Source of the DNA: JAJPHI01 sp035541875
GTDB taxonomy: Bacteria; Desulfobacterota; Binatia; Binatales; Binataceae
Length of the DNA stretch: 64,000 bases
NCBI GenBank assembly: GCA_035541875.1
Contig: DATKML010000014.1
Coordinates: forward strand, 69,545-133,544
Direction of reading: 5' to 3'
Shown: one piece after another, positions 1 through 8,633 of the stretch
How the letters are laid out: every line of letters starts with the position of its first letter
Position numbering within the stretch: the first letter of the stretch is position 1
Notes under the pieces: generated by a model
What the model was told of the DNA's origin: nothing
Databases searched by the model: none
What the model saw: the letters and a program-made list of their open reading frames with translations, nothing else
Translations under genes and position numbers: made by a program

Positions 1-1
1 A

Positions 2-130
2 CCGGAATCCGCATTGCGCTCGATGCTGCGACCCGCGCCAGAGGATTGGTTAGTTGCGGATAACGCATCGCCGCTGGTAAACAGCGTCAAGAACGACAGC
101 GCGGAGCTGCTCGCTGGATTACTCGATTAG
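2..130 (+). CDS. SRAP (HMCES/YedK) family protein, C-terminal end only
   Basis: The reading frame is open from the window edge and stops with TAG at 128-130. The 42 residues read include APEDWLVADNASPLVNSVKN, which matches the conserved end of SOS-response-associated peptidase proteins. This family uses Cys2 to form a thiazolidine cross-link to abasic sites in single-stranded DNA. The N-terminal catalytic half lies outside the window, so it is unknown whether this copy is intact. A decayed paralogue with an almost identical tail (EEWLVAEPASPLVNNVKN) lies at 3778-4430. Only the family assignment is firm. Confidence 0.8.
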   Translation, partial: PESALRSMLRPAPEDWLVADNASPLVNSVKNDSAELLAGLLD

Positions 131-770
131 TCGACCGCTGTTGCTGGGAGTGCGATTGGACAGTGGCGCCTCTACCCACCACCATATCGTCACGCTGTTT
201 TTCGTGAATGCCGATCCCATTGATTCTTAGTGATTCTTGGGAAAATAGCCGCTAAATTAGCTTTATTTCAGCTATATATTCCTTTTTGCAATTCCTAGGT
301 TAATCTGAAGGGGGCTCCAATCTAATTCATTTAGCGAATCCTTGAGGCACAGTTTCCGTCAAAGGAGAACACCGTAGATCCGCAAACCTTAGGTCCTTTG
401 GTTCTGACTCGCCAGACTCCTTGACTCCCGGACCGGCTCGAACCAGTAACGCAACTTCGTTAATTGGGGCTTGCCTACTTGTGCGGCTCATCTTTCTAGA
501 TCAGAATTCGGACAAATGTCCTGTGCTGAGAAGTTGCTTGGAATAGGACGAAGGTGTTAAAAGCGCGTGCCGGGAGGAAAGTAGGCCGTGGTGGAGAAAA
601 AGATTGACGCAAACGCGCGTAAACACGCAGGCGCGGTTGGCTGGCTTGGGACATCAGGATATCAAACTATTGTTACCAGTTCGGCCAGATTATCGGTAAA
701 TTCCGATCGCATTTCCAAGAAGGGGGCCGGTTCAAAACTAAAGCAGAAAAAGGGCTGACCGGAACGCCAG
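131..770. other. Intergenic stretch, no confident gene
   Basis: About 640 bases separate the SRAP end from the dCTP deaminase stop. Stops are frequent in most frames and the composition is richer in A+T than the CRISPR region. One short frame on the + strand begins with GTG at 588, has a plausible Shine-Dalgarno GGGAGG at 572-577, and ends with TGA at 756-758. It would encode 56 residues that are basic towards the C-terminus and resemble nothing I know. I do not call it as a gene. Confidence 0.5.
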
Positions 771-2087
771 CTAATTGGTCTTGCCCGCGCTCGCGGCCAT
801 AGCTCGTCTTTGTGCAGCCACGTACGGCCTCGCGCGTGCGAAAATCTCGTCAAACCGGCCGGACCTTATGCCCTCGAATCGATCAACCTTAATCTTGGCA
901 ATTTCGAATCTTTCAGCCGCTCGAACATCCGGATATGGTTCGGTAAAAATCACGGCTTTGATCCCAGCTTGCAAAAGCTTTTCCGCACATTGAAAGCACG
1001 GGAAAGTAGTGGTGTATAGGGTGCTACCGTTAGCTCTAGTACCAGCAGATAGGATCGCAGCAACTTCTGCGTGTACTGCGGTGCAGAAAGACATTGCACG
1101 CTCAGGCCAGAAATAGCTCTCTAGATTCTTTTTGCACGAAAGACAGCGCCAAGGAGGCTCTTGGTTGTGAAGGGGGTGAAGCTTCACGCCACACGAAGGA
1201 CAGTGGACGCCTTGTTTCGAAAGTTGCTCGAAGGACTTATGGCGAACAATGTCGCGGTAGCATCGCCCAGGTATGGATTTCGCGTTCTCGGCGCCATACT
1301 CTGGCTCTTCAACGCACGGAGCTGTACCGCGTGGATTCTCGTTAAAACCATTACCGACAACTTCCCCCATCTTCAGAGGATCAGCATTTACCAGGATTGC
1401 ACCGACCTGCCGCTTCAAGCACTTTGAACCATGTGATGCCGAATAGGCCAAGTTCATCAAGATCTCATCTGAGCGCGGATAACGAGGCGTTTCTCCGGTT
1501 ACGACTCGCACGTACTCGACCACTTTGGACCGAAGCTTTGGCATTGTGGTGCTGCCGTCATTAATGAGCAGCACATCGGCTGCATCCACGCAGAGTTCAA
1601 CCTGCTGACCGTAAGGATCTTCTTGATCGCGATCACGCTCATTATCTTCTCGAAAAGCTTCCAGATTTTGATAAATGCCATGCTGACTTAGGCGTTCGTA
1701 ACGCTCTGATTGTGGACATTCAAGCGCAATCAAGAAGAAGGTACGACCAAAGGTTTCCCGAAGAAACTCGACTTCACCGACATTGCGAATACCATCAAAC
1801 GCAACACGTTCGTAATTCTCTTCAGCCTTTCGAAGCTGTTCAACTGCCAATCTGGCGACCTCGCCGGGATTCTTCGCATCCAACCGGATGCGGTTCCCCA
1901 ACGACTGAAGGTCGCTTCTTTCAGGAGCTTTTCCTGCGTTTTCTTTGGACCAGACGCCTCGGACTACGTCCGAGAGAAGAAGAACCTTATAGCCAAGCGC
2001 GTTTTTTAATATCTCTGCCGAAGTCGAACATCCGCTCCCAAACGGCGCTGTGAAGCCGATAACCACCGCACCACTTTTTAATGCCAT
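771..2087 (-). CDS. Anti-phage dCTP deaminase (P-loop domain plus zinc deaminase domain)
   Basis: This 438-residue protein fits the anti-phage dCTP deaminase family, which depletes dCTP on phage infection by converting deoxycytidine nucleotides to deoxyuridine forms. Residues 1 to about 195 are a P-loop NMP-kinase-like domain with Walker A GFTAPFGSGCST at 11-22. Residues about 205-430 are a cytidine/dCMP deaminase domain with the zinc and catalytic motif HAE at 339-341 and PCFQC at 363-367. Two CxxC pairs (296/299 and 315/318) sit just before HAE and look like an inserted zinc ribbon. The frame stays open upstream to 2318, but those 77 extra residues look non-coding, so the ATG at 2085-2087 beginning MALKSG is chosen. 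The DUF3800 gene lies 263 bp upstream on the same strand. Family and motifs are clear; the antiviral role is inferred from characterised relatives. Confidence 0.85.
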   Translation of the reverse strand: MALKSGAVVIGFTAPFGSGCSTSAEILKNALGYKVLLLSDVVRGVWSKENAGKAPERSDLQSLGNRIRLDAKNPGEVARLAVEQLRKAEENYERVAFDGIRNVGEVEFLRETFGRTFFLIALECPQSERYERLSQHGIYQNLEAFREDNERDRDQEDPYGQQVELCVDAADVLLINDGSTTMPKLRSKVVEYVRVVTGETPRYPRSDEILMNLAYSASHGSKCLKRQVGAILVNADPLKMGEVVGNGFNENPRGTAPCVEEPEYGAENAKSIPGRCYRDIVRHKSFEQLSKQGVHCPSCGVKLHPLHNQEPPWRCLSCKKNLESYFWPERAMSFCTAVHAEVAAILSAGTRANGSTLYTTTFPCFQCAEKLLQAGIKAVIFTEPYPDVRAAERFEIAKIKVDRFEGIRSGRFDEIFARARPYVAAQRRAMAASAGKTN

Positions 2088-2350
2088 CGTAAGAAGTTCC
2101 CACGCTTTTGGCGGTTTTCTTTCCTTTGCGCCGAAAGGACCGCGGCAGCAAAGGGATGAACGTATTGAGCTATATTCTTTCCAATAACACAGACGTGCAG
2201 CGCTTGGCACAGAAGTCTGCTGCAGGAGAGGAATGTCTCGCGTGGCCAGTAAGAGCCGATTCTTCCAGGTTGCATTAATAGTTGCACGTCTTAAGCGTAA
2301 GGAAGTTCTATAAGGCACTGGAGAAAGCCATCAATACCCCAAGGGGAGAC

Positions 2351-3208
2351 TCAATCCTGATGCTCTGGAGCGTAATACTGCCGTGCCGCTAGTCTTTGGA
2401 TTACTGTTTCCATCGATTCCCCTCGACTGAACGCTTCCAAGACGGCACGTTCCTCTCGTTCAACGGCTGTCCTGACCGCTTGAAGTCTCGGTCGATTCCA
2501 ATATTGAATATCGTCGGTCTCTCGAATCAGGTCTTCGGCTGATTTTCTGACCGATCGTCGGCGCGGCTCAATCGGCAAAGCCTTGGAGTATCGCTCTAAC
2601 GCATTCTCCATTTCCTTCGCTAGCTCATACGCGAACGCGTCAGCAGCTTGGAGCGGCAGTGTCTTCTTCTTATCCGCGAAAGCCCATCTCCCTATTCGAT
2701 AGATGCTCCTCCATGTCGGTACGTCGTAAAACATCTTCATCACGCTATCGAAATGACCCTGCCCATCAGCTCCACTCTCAAACAGGTAAGTTATATCCTC
2801 GTTGTAGCCGATTTTATCGGCCCAACTGTTGATCGCGGCGAGACAATGGCGAAGGCACCACTCGTAGTAATTGCCTAAGATTTCGCGCTGTTTCCCTACG
2901 ATAGTTTCATCGTAATCCGCCTTAATGACAGCGGCGCCTATCCCGTGTTGAGTATAATGCTTTATTATTTCGTGCTGGCTTCGGTATGAGGAAATCTTGC
3001 GAGCCTTAGTCCACCCAACGAATGGACCGAAGAACGATTCCTGATCAGTACGGTGGTAGTACGCTACTCCCTCTTCGGTCCCGAGCCGGGCCCAAGCCGG
3101 ATTGAATAAATGCCAGCGTTCTTGAGTCGATAAATAACAACCGACGGCGACGGCTGGCTTCTTTTCGTCCGTACCGGCCTCGTCACAATATACTGTCAGC
3201 ATAGCCAT
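2351..3208 (-). CDS. DUF3800 domain-containing protein
   Basis: The protein begins MAMLTVYCDEAGTDEKK, the usual 'hydrophobic strand then DE[AS]G' opening of DUF3800. It later has FESGADGQGHF (about residue 155) and LPLQAADAFAYELAKE (about residue 197), matching the acidic motifs of this predicted RNase H-like fold. Asp and Glu in these three motifs are the likely metal ligands. The start at 3208 has AGAGG about 8 nt upstream; an earlier ATG at 3238 is possible. DUF3800 genes are common in mobile and defence regions and their function is unknown. Its position upstream of the dCTP deaminase on the same strand suggests, but does not prove, joint transfer or shared expression. Confidence 0.8.
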   Translation of the reverse strand: MAMLTVYCDEAGTDEKKPAVAVGCYLSTQERWHLFNPAWARLGTEEGVAYYHRTDQESFFGPFVGWTKARKISSYRSQHEIIKHYTQHGIGAAVIKADYDETIVGKQREILGNYYEWCLRHCLAAINSWADKIGYNEDITYLFESGADGQGHFDSVMKMFYDVPTWRSIYRIGRWAFADKKKTLPLQAADAFAYELAKEMENALERYSKALPIEPRRRSVRKSAEDLIRETDDIQYWNRPRLQAVRTAVEREERAVLEAFSRGESMETVIQRLAARQYYAPEHQD

Positions 3209-3340
3209 TTCATTTGCCTCTGAAATCTGCAGCACCATCGATAATGGCCTCAGGTTTCAAAATGCCAGATTCCTTTACAGTCGGTTCTAGCCAAGCGGGC
3301 ATTTCTGATTAAATCTCTCTGAGATGCAGGTTTCATATTG

Positions 3341-3775
3341 ATGGCAAAATCTCACGGCGGCTATAGCCGCTCAGCACAGAAACGCCGCGAGCGAGCTGCG
3401 ATGCTCTCTCAGCAGATGCGCCACGGCGATGGAGATGCTGCGTTCCGCTTGCTGCAACGGCGTAGAGCTTTGTCTGGGATCAAGAAGCGAGGCTGGTCTT
3501 CCCAGGTGCGCACAATGAATGAAACGCGCCGCGATAAGCGAGAGCAACGGCTGCACGCGCTAGCGGTTGCCGGAGAGCAGCAGCGGCAGGCGGCCCAAAG
3601 TACGTTTAAGCTCGATGCACGTGGTCTCGCCGCGTACCGAGCGCGCTTTGGCCAGGGAGGCTTTAGCGCAGACTATGCTGAGGGCGCATGCCACCCTGCG
3701 ATTCCTGGTGTTCCTTGTCCGGCTTGCGGTTGGCAATGGGGTGACCGAGAGCCGCATCTTATCGCTGTGCCCTAA
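3341..3775 (+). CDS. Hypothetical basic protein with C-terminal CxxC
   Basis: I do not recognise this 144-residue protein. The first 90 residues are strongly basic, rich in Arg, Gln and Ala and probably helical. The C-terminus has ACHPAIPGVPCPACGWQWG, which contains a CxxC and an additional Cys and could bind a metal. ATG at 3341 is chosen over the adjacent TTG at 3338. It ends two bases before the start of the decayed SRAP gene, so the two may once have been co-transcribed. No function is proposed. Confidence 0.5.
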   Translation: MAKSHGGYSRSAQKRRERAAMLSQQMRHGDGDAAFRLLQRRRALSGIKKRGWSSQVRTMNETRRDKREQRLHALAVAGEQQRQAAQSTFKLDARGLAAYRARFGQGGFSADYAEGACHPAIPGVPCPACGWQWGDREPHLIAVP

Positions 3776-3777
3776 CC

Positions 3778-4430
3778 ATGTGGGGACGCATTACCCTCAC
3801 CCGGTCTAATCTCGAATCAGTGACAAGCGAGCTAAACGTGTCGCCCGAGGGCTGTCGCGGCTATCCGCTGCTTGAACTGCACTACAACATTGCTCCCACC
3901 TCGGTTCATCCGATCCTGACCCTCAATGACCATGGCCAGCGACAGATTGAGCCGATGACCTGGGGGAGCATTCCAAAGATCGGGAAAGGCCTAATGATCA
4001 ACTGGCGATCGGAGAGCTTCCCGCCTCGTGCGCCGCGATGCGCGGTCATCACCGATGGCTTCTACGAATGGACGGGACCCAAAAAACGCACGTCAGCCCT
4101 ACTGGTTTCATCGGTCCGATCACGCACTGGTGCTGATGGCCGGTCTTTGGGAGTAGCAGACCGGGCCAGACTGGGGCGTAACGCAAGTCTTTGTCATTTT
4201 GACCACCCGGGCCAATGCCTTGACGGCCCCGATTCATTAATCGAATGCCCGTAGTGCTGGGCGAACCGCAGCTCGACAGCTGGATGGCGACTCGCACCGA
4301 CAATGCCGACTCACTCCGGACGCTGTTGGTTCTCGCTCCGGAGGAATGGCTGGTCGCTGAACCCGCTTCCCCGCTGGTGAATAACGTCAAGAACGACGGC
4401 CCGGACTTGCTCGCGACGACGGAACCCTGA
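3778..4430 (+). pseudogene. Decayed SRAP (HMCES/YedK) gene
   Basis: The frame opens MWGRITLTR where the family has MCGR. The catalytic Cys2, exposed after removal of Met1, is therefore Trp (TGG). Family-like sequence follows (HYNIAPT, MTWGSIP, ITDGFYEWTG), then the frame is lost near 4087. Homology continues in the next frame as QPYWFHRSDHALVLMAGLWE, which runs into TAG at 4154-4156. It resumes as QTGPDWGVTQVFVILTTRAN and shifts again near 4238 by one extra T, to NRMPVVLGEPQLDSW through to the TGA at 4428-4430. Loss of the nucleophile, two frameshifts and one stop show it is non-functional. The tail is closely related to the gene cut by the left window edge. Confidence 0.85.
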
Positions 4431-4569
4431 TGCGGACCACCGGCACTGGATCAAGAAAAACGGTAAGTCCGCAAGCAATCATGCCGGAATTATTTTTCTT
4501 CCTAGAATCAGCCTCCCGATCCCCCCTGGGTCGGTTGACGCGATATTCCAACTGTTATCTATATGGCCC

Positions 4570-5253
4570 ATGAGAGCTTGCCTTAAGAACCTTATCATTG
4601 GCGCCGTGCTTGTTCTCAGCGCCTGTTCCGGCGTGACGCAGCAACCCGTAGCCGTCCCGCCGGCTGCGGTCGTAAGCACTCCTGCTATAGGTCAGCCGTT
4701 ATCCACGCAGCCGAAAGCTCTTGCCGCAGTCTCTCCCGAACAGCCACCCATCCGGCCGACGCCAGTTGGTCCCGCCAATCTGTATCCGAACCCGGCAATA
4801 ACGCCCGGAGAGGCTGCTACGCTGAGTGTGAACGACCTGACCCGCGAGTGGACCGACAACTGTCCTAACCACAAACCGCGCTGCACCTATTCCCAGGATC
4901 ACCGGAATGTGCCCGCGTCTGTTCACACGGCAGTCTATGACGAGTACAACGTCCCCGCCGAGGAACGGAACATCAAGTCCGGCGAGGTGGATCACTTTTG
5001 GCCGCTTTGCGCCGGGGGCTCGAACGATCTCAAAAACCTCTGGTATCAGCCTGCCGTCAACGACTGGAATGGAGAAAACCTCGGTTATCACGAAAAGGAC
5101 AAGCTGGAGGACGAGGTATGTAAAGAGATCAAAGCCGGACAGTTGGACCCGAACGACGCCTTTCAAAAGATGACGACGGACTGGGTGGCGTACTATCGTG
5201 AGATGTTTCAGGGAGGCAGCGCATCTCAGCCGAACGACAACGGCGACCAATAA
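4570..5253 (+). CDS. Lipoprotein with HNH-endonuclease-like motif
   Basis: The 227-residue product starts with a lipoprotein signal (MRACLKNLIIGAVLVLSAC), where SAC fits a lipobox with the lipidated Cys at residue 19. A Pro/Ala/Thr-rich linker runs to about residue 80. The C-terminal half has EVDHFWPLCAGGSNDLKNLW, matching the beta-beta-alpha metal core of HNH nucleases (DH followed by GGSND.KNLW). Further Cys residues (NCPNHKPRC, EVC) could form disulfides outside the cytoplasm. The usual hydrophobic residue after DH is Phe here. A membrane-anchored exported nuclease is the best reading; activity is not established. Confidence 0.65.
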   Translation: MRACLKNLIIGAVLVLSACSGVTQQPVAVPPAAVVSTPAIGQPLSTQPKALAAVSPEQPPIRPTPVGPANLYPNPAITPGEAATLSVNDLTREWTDNCPNHKPRCTYSQDHRNVPASVHTAVYDEYNVPAEERNIKSGEVDHFWPLCAGGSNDLKNLWYQPAVNDWNGENLGYHEKDKLEDEVCKEIKAGQLDPNDAFQKMTTDWVAYYREMFQGGSASQPNDNGDQ

Positions 5254-5407
5254 CGGTCAACGGCAATCGGATCATCGCGACGGCGAATAGCCGTGAGCTC
5301 TTTCCGGTAGGCTGCCTGGCGGGCAAGTTAGAAGTCGTCGCTCACGCAGCGCGCTCCAGGTGCTCGGGACGCCGCGCGCTAATCCCGAACGGTGAGACTG
5401 TCGCTGC

Positions 5408-5827
5408 TCAAGCCTGATCTTTGCTGCTCTCTGTCTCAGCAGCTTTGCGGCGCAGGGCTTCGCGAGCCTTGATTAAGTTGGGGTAGCCGAGGACCTTCAT
5501 CTTTGCAGCCGTCGCCTTGCCGCCACGCTTGGCTAGCATAGAGCGGGCAGCTTGGCTTCGAAGCTCCGGCGGTACGTTCTTACGTCCCAAAATGCGGCCA
5601 GGACTAATCTGGCACTCGTACCAAAGCTTATTGACGGCCTCGACCGCAGACTCCTGAATGATGCTCTCGATCTCCTCGAATCGATACCAAGGCGGGAGAT
5701 CTACGGCCGGTATCATGGCCGCAAAAGGAACCATCTCCGATTCAGGGGGTGCTCCTTCTTCGAGCACCTTTCTCATACTGCTAAGCGCTCGGTTTAATTT
5801 TTGAAAAAATCGGTCGCCGGGTTGCAT
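5408..5827 (-). CDS. Hypothetical protein
   Basis: This 139-residue protein is unrecognised. It starts MQPGDRFFQKLNRALSSMRKVLEEG and ends in a basic helical segment, LAKRGGKATAAKMKVLGYPNLIKAREALRRK. It is transcribed away from cas3, leaving about 157 bp between the two starts. The charge pattern is compatible with nucleic acid binding, but no known domain is visible. Gene confidence rests on length, composition and the lack of competing frames. Confidence 0.45.
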   Translation of the reverse strand: MQPGDRFFQKLNRALSSMRKVLEEGAPPESEMVPFAAMIPAVDLPPWYRFEEIESIIQESAVEAVNKLWYECQISPGRILGRKNVPPELRSQAARSMLAKRGGKATAAKMKVLGYPNLIKAREALRRKAAETESSKDQA

Positions 5828-5984
5828 AGAGGGGGGTTAAACCATCGAGCCCTTGTTTGTCATTTTGCCTGATTCGTGACAGCGCCTAAGCTAAGGTACT
5901 TTGGCATTACTTTGCGTCGGTGAATCAAGCACGATTTTACCGCATTTATACAGCGAAAGATCGTCGATAAATGGGGGTTTGACC

Positions 5985-8633
5985 ATGCGAGGAAATCCGT
6001 CGGATTTCTGGGGGAAGCTCTCGGGAGCAGAAGACGAACGCACGTGGCACCCCTTGATCGATCATTGCGCGGATGTCGGAGCTACTTGCGAAGCTTTGCT
6101 CCAGCGAACTCTGCTGCGCAAGCGACTCGCCACTTTGGGCGGGCTCAACGATTTGAACGAAATCGACGTCCAGCGTTTGGCAGCGCTAGCGACATTTCAT
6201 GACGTTGGAAAGTTCAATCACGGATTTCAGAACAAGGCAAACCCTAGTGAAAACAGCTTAAACGCAGGTCACGTTCAACCGCCTGTAGCGCTAATCGCCG
6301 ATTCCGGAAGCTCCTTACACCGTCAATTAGTTTCGAGCTTGCCGCTTGAAGAGGTCGAGAGTTGGGCTGTAGACGCCACCGGTATCGAGTTATTGGTGAG
6401 CGCGATCGCTCATCACGGTAGGCCGGCAGATTCCGGACCGATTGATGTTCAACTTTGGAAACCCGATGAGCACAACCGCAACCCTTTCGAGGGGATGGCT
6501 CGACTTAGCACCAAGGTTCACGAATGGTTCCCCAGAGCGTTCGAACAAACGGTGAGGCCCCTACCTGCAGCCCCTAAGTTCCAGCATGGGTTTTGTGGGT
6601 TAGTTACCCTCGCCGACTGGATCGGATCAGATCGATCGAAATTTAGATTCACTGAGACGGGCGATCCTGATCGTATGAAATTGGCTCGTCGATGGGCGGG
6701 ACAGATCCTAGCTTCAATCGGCCTAGATCCGGGCAACGCACGAGGAACTTACAACACCATTCCTCATGAGTTCGCGCAGATCTTCGGGTTTTCACCTAAT
6801 CCCGTTCAGCGTCGGATGACGGAACTGTCCGACGACGAGAGCAAGCTTTTCATCCTCGAAAGCGAGACCGGCTCAGGCAAAACGGAAGCCGCGATGGCAC
6901 GGTTTTTCCGTTTGTTTGCTGCTGGAGCGGTGGATGGGATGTACTTCGCGCTGCCGACGCGAACCTCAGCCGTACAGATGCACCGGCGGATCGCGCACAA
7001 TGTGGAACAAGCTTTCGCCGACATAGAGACTCGACCTCCCGTTATTCTCGCTGTTCCCGGCTATGTGCCCCTTGATGATCGAGCAAATGCTTCGTTGATG
7101 GCGCCTTTCGAAACGTTATACCCAGACCGCGATGCTCAGCGTTATCGGGGATGGGCGTCAGAGCATTCAAAACGCTACCTGGCGGGAGCGATAAGTGTTG
7201 GCACAATCGATCAGGCTCTGCTGTCGGCCCTTATGGTGTCGCACTCGCACCTCCGCGCCACTTCGCTGCTGCGCCAGTTTCTTGTAGTCGACGAAGTACA
7301 TGCTTCCGACGCCTACATGTCGACAATCCTGCGCGAAGTGCTGCGCTTTCACCTGGCGGCCGGTGGGCACGCGATGTTGTTATCAGCGACGCTCGGATCG
7401 CGCGCAGCGATTACGCTCAGCACCCCACTCGCGTCGATTGCTCCTAAGCCGCCGAGCCAGCCCGAGGCCGAGCGACTTCCTTATCCAAGCCTGATGAGTT
7501 CGAACGGTCGCGAGAAAGATCTCAAGCGAGAGTTTCTCGAAAGTGCCTCGTCTCCCAAGGCTGTTGCCGTAGAGATGGCTGGCATCGCGGATGATCCTTT
7601 TGTCGTCTGTTCGAGGGCAGTTGATGCCGTTCTGGCGGGCGGACGCGTATTGATCGTGCGTAACACAGTGCGCGATTGTGTCGCGACGCAGTTAGCGCTG
7701 GAGCAAGTTGCCGCAGCGTGCGGGGTAGCCCACGCGCTTTTTACCGTGAATGAACTCGCCGCTCCGCACCACGCGCGGTACGCCCGTTCTGATCGCGTAC
7801 TTTTGGATAGTGAACTTGAGCGACGCTTCGGCAAGACTTCCACGGGTTCCTGCGTCGCCGTAGCCACCCAAACCGTCCAGCAGAGCCTGGATCTCGACGC
7901 AGATCTGATGCTCACTGATCTTTGTCCCATCGACGTTATGCTACAGAGGGTCGGTCGTCTCCACCGCCATCGCCGCGACCGTCCAGAGCGCTTGCGCACA
8001 ACAAAATTAATCGCCTTGACCCCAACACAGCGAGATCTCACTCCTCGGATCAGAAGCGACGGAACGGCGCGAGGCGAACACGGCTTTGGAACTGTTTACG
8101 AAGATCTGCGGATGTTGGAAGCGGTTTGGCGCATCCTGGAGAGGACGCCAACGCTTCATATTCCGTCTATGAATCGTCCATTGGTCGAAGCCGGAACTCA
8201 CCCTGAAGCCCTCAATAAAATCGTTGCTGAGCTAGGTGAGGAATGGCGGAAACATGCACTAAGACTCGACGGCCAGACGCTCGCAGCAAGAGGGCTCGCT
8301 GCGTTAAATTGCGTCGACCGCTCCGAGCCTTTCCCTCAAATCCGGTTCCCTTCGTCATTGGATATTCGAGTGCGGACACGCCTCGGAGAGAGCGACCGCA
8401 TCGTTGAGTTTGCGACACCGATTGCCAGCCCATTCGGCTCGTCGTTTGACCGCTTGACGCTTCCCGGGTGGTTCGCATATGAAGCCCCGGTAGAGGCCGA
8501 GCCTACCGATATCGTCAGCACTTCCGGGGTTCTTCGCTTTACCTTCGCAGGACGACGCTTTATCTATGACCGACTCGGCTTGCGCCCCGACCAGTCATCG
8601 TCCGATAACGGGGAGGACCTGGCCGATGGCTGA
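5985..8633 (+). CDS. cas3: CRISPR-associated nuclease/helicase Cas3 (type I-E)
   Basis: This 882-residue protein has the classic HD nuclease plus SF2 helicase layout. The HD motif is FHDVGKFNHGF (HD at about 72-73), with AHHGRP further on as another metal-binding element. The helicase part has Walker A ETGSGKTEAAM (about 292), the Walker B/DEAD-box variant DEVH (about 435), SAT (about 466), and the C-terminal QRVGRLHRHRRDRP motif VI. Cas3 is recruited by Cascade to the displaced strand and degrades target DNA 3' to 5'. ATG at 5985 follows a G-rich Shine-Dalgarno at 5973-5977; upstream in-frame sequence lacks family similarity. It is the first gene of the operon, and its stop overlaps the start of cas8e. 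All key motifs appear intact. Confidence 0.95.
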   Translation: MRGNPSDFWGKLSGAEDERTWHPLIDHCADVGATCEALLQRTLLRKRLATLGGLNDLNEIDVQRLAALATFHDVGKFNHGFQNKANPSENSLNAGHVQPPVALIADSGSSLHRQLVSSLPLEEVESWAVDATGIELLVSAIAHHGRPADSGPIDVQLWKPDEHNRNPFEGMARLSTKVHEWFPRAFEQTVRPLPAAPKFQHGFCGLVTLADWIGSDRSKFRFTETGDPDRMKLARRWAGQILASIGLDPGNARGTYNTIPHEFAQIFGFSPNPVQRRMTELSDDESKLFILESETGSGKTEAAMARFFRLFAAGAVDGMYFALPTRTSAVQMHRRIAHNVEQAFADIETRPPVILAVPGYVPLDDRANASLMAPFETLYPDRDAQRYRGWASEHSKRYLAGAISVGTIDQALLSALMVSHSHLRATSLLRQFLVVDEVHASDAYMSTILREVLRFHLAAGGHAMLLSATLGSRAAITLSTPLASIAPKPPSQPEAERLPYPSLMSSNGREKDLKREFLESASSPKAVAVEMAGIADDPFVVCSRAVDAVLAGGRVLIVRNTVRDCVATQLALEQVAAACGVAHALFTVNELAAPHHARYARSDRVLLDSELERRFGKTSTGSCVAVATQTVQQSLDLDADLMLTDLCPIDVMLQRVGRLHRHRRDRPERLRTTKLIALTPTQRDLTPRIRSDGTARGEHGFGTVYEDLRMLEAVWRILERTPTLHIPSMNRPLVEAGTHPEALNKIVAELGEEWRKHALRLDGQTLAARGLAALNCVDRSEPFPQIRFPSSLDIRVRTRLGESDRIVEFATPIASPFGSSFDRLTLPGWFAYEAPVEAEPTDIVSTSGVLRFTFAGRRFIYDRLGLRPDQSSSDNGEDLADG

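Noticed and set aside
588..758. 56-codon GTG frame with a plausible Shine-Dalgarno
   Set aside because: No recognisable family, short, and in an otherwise non-coding A+T-richer gap; support is too thin.
2088..2318. N-terminal extension of the dCTP deaminase frame
   Set aside because: 77 residues without resemblance to the family; the inner ATG at 2087 gives the expected P-loop domain start.
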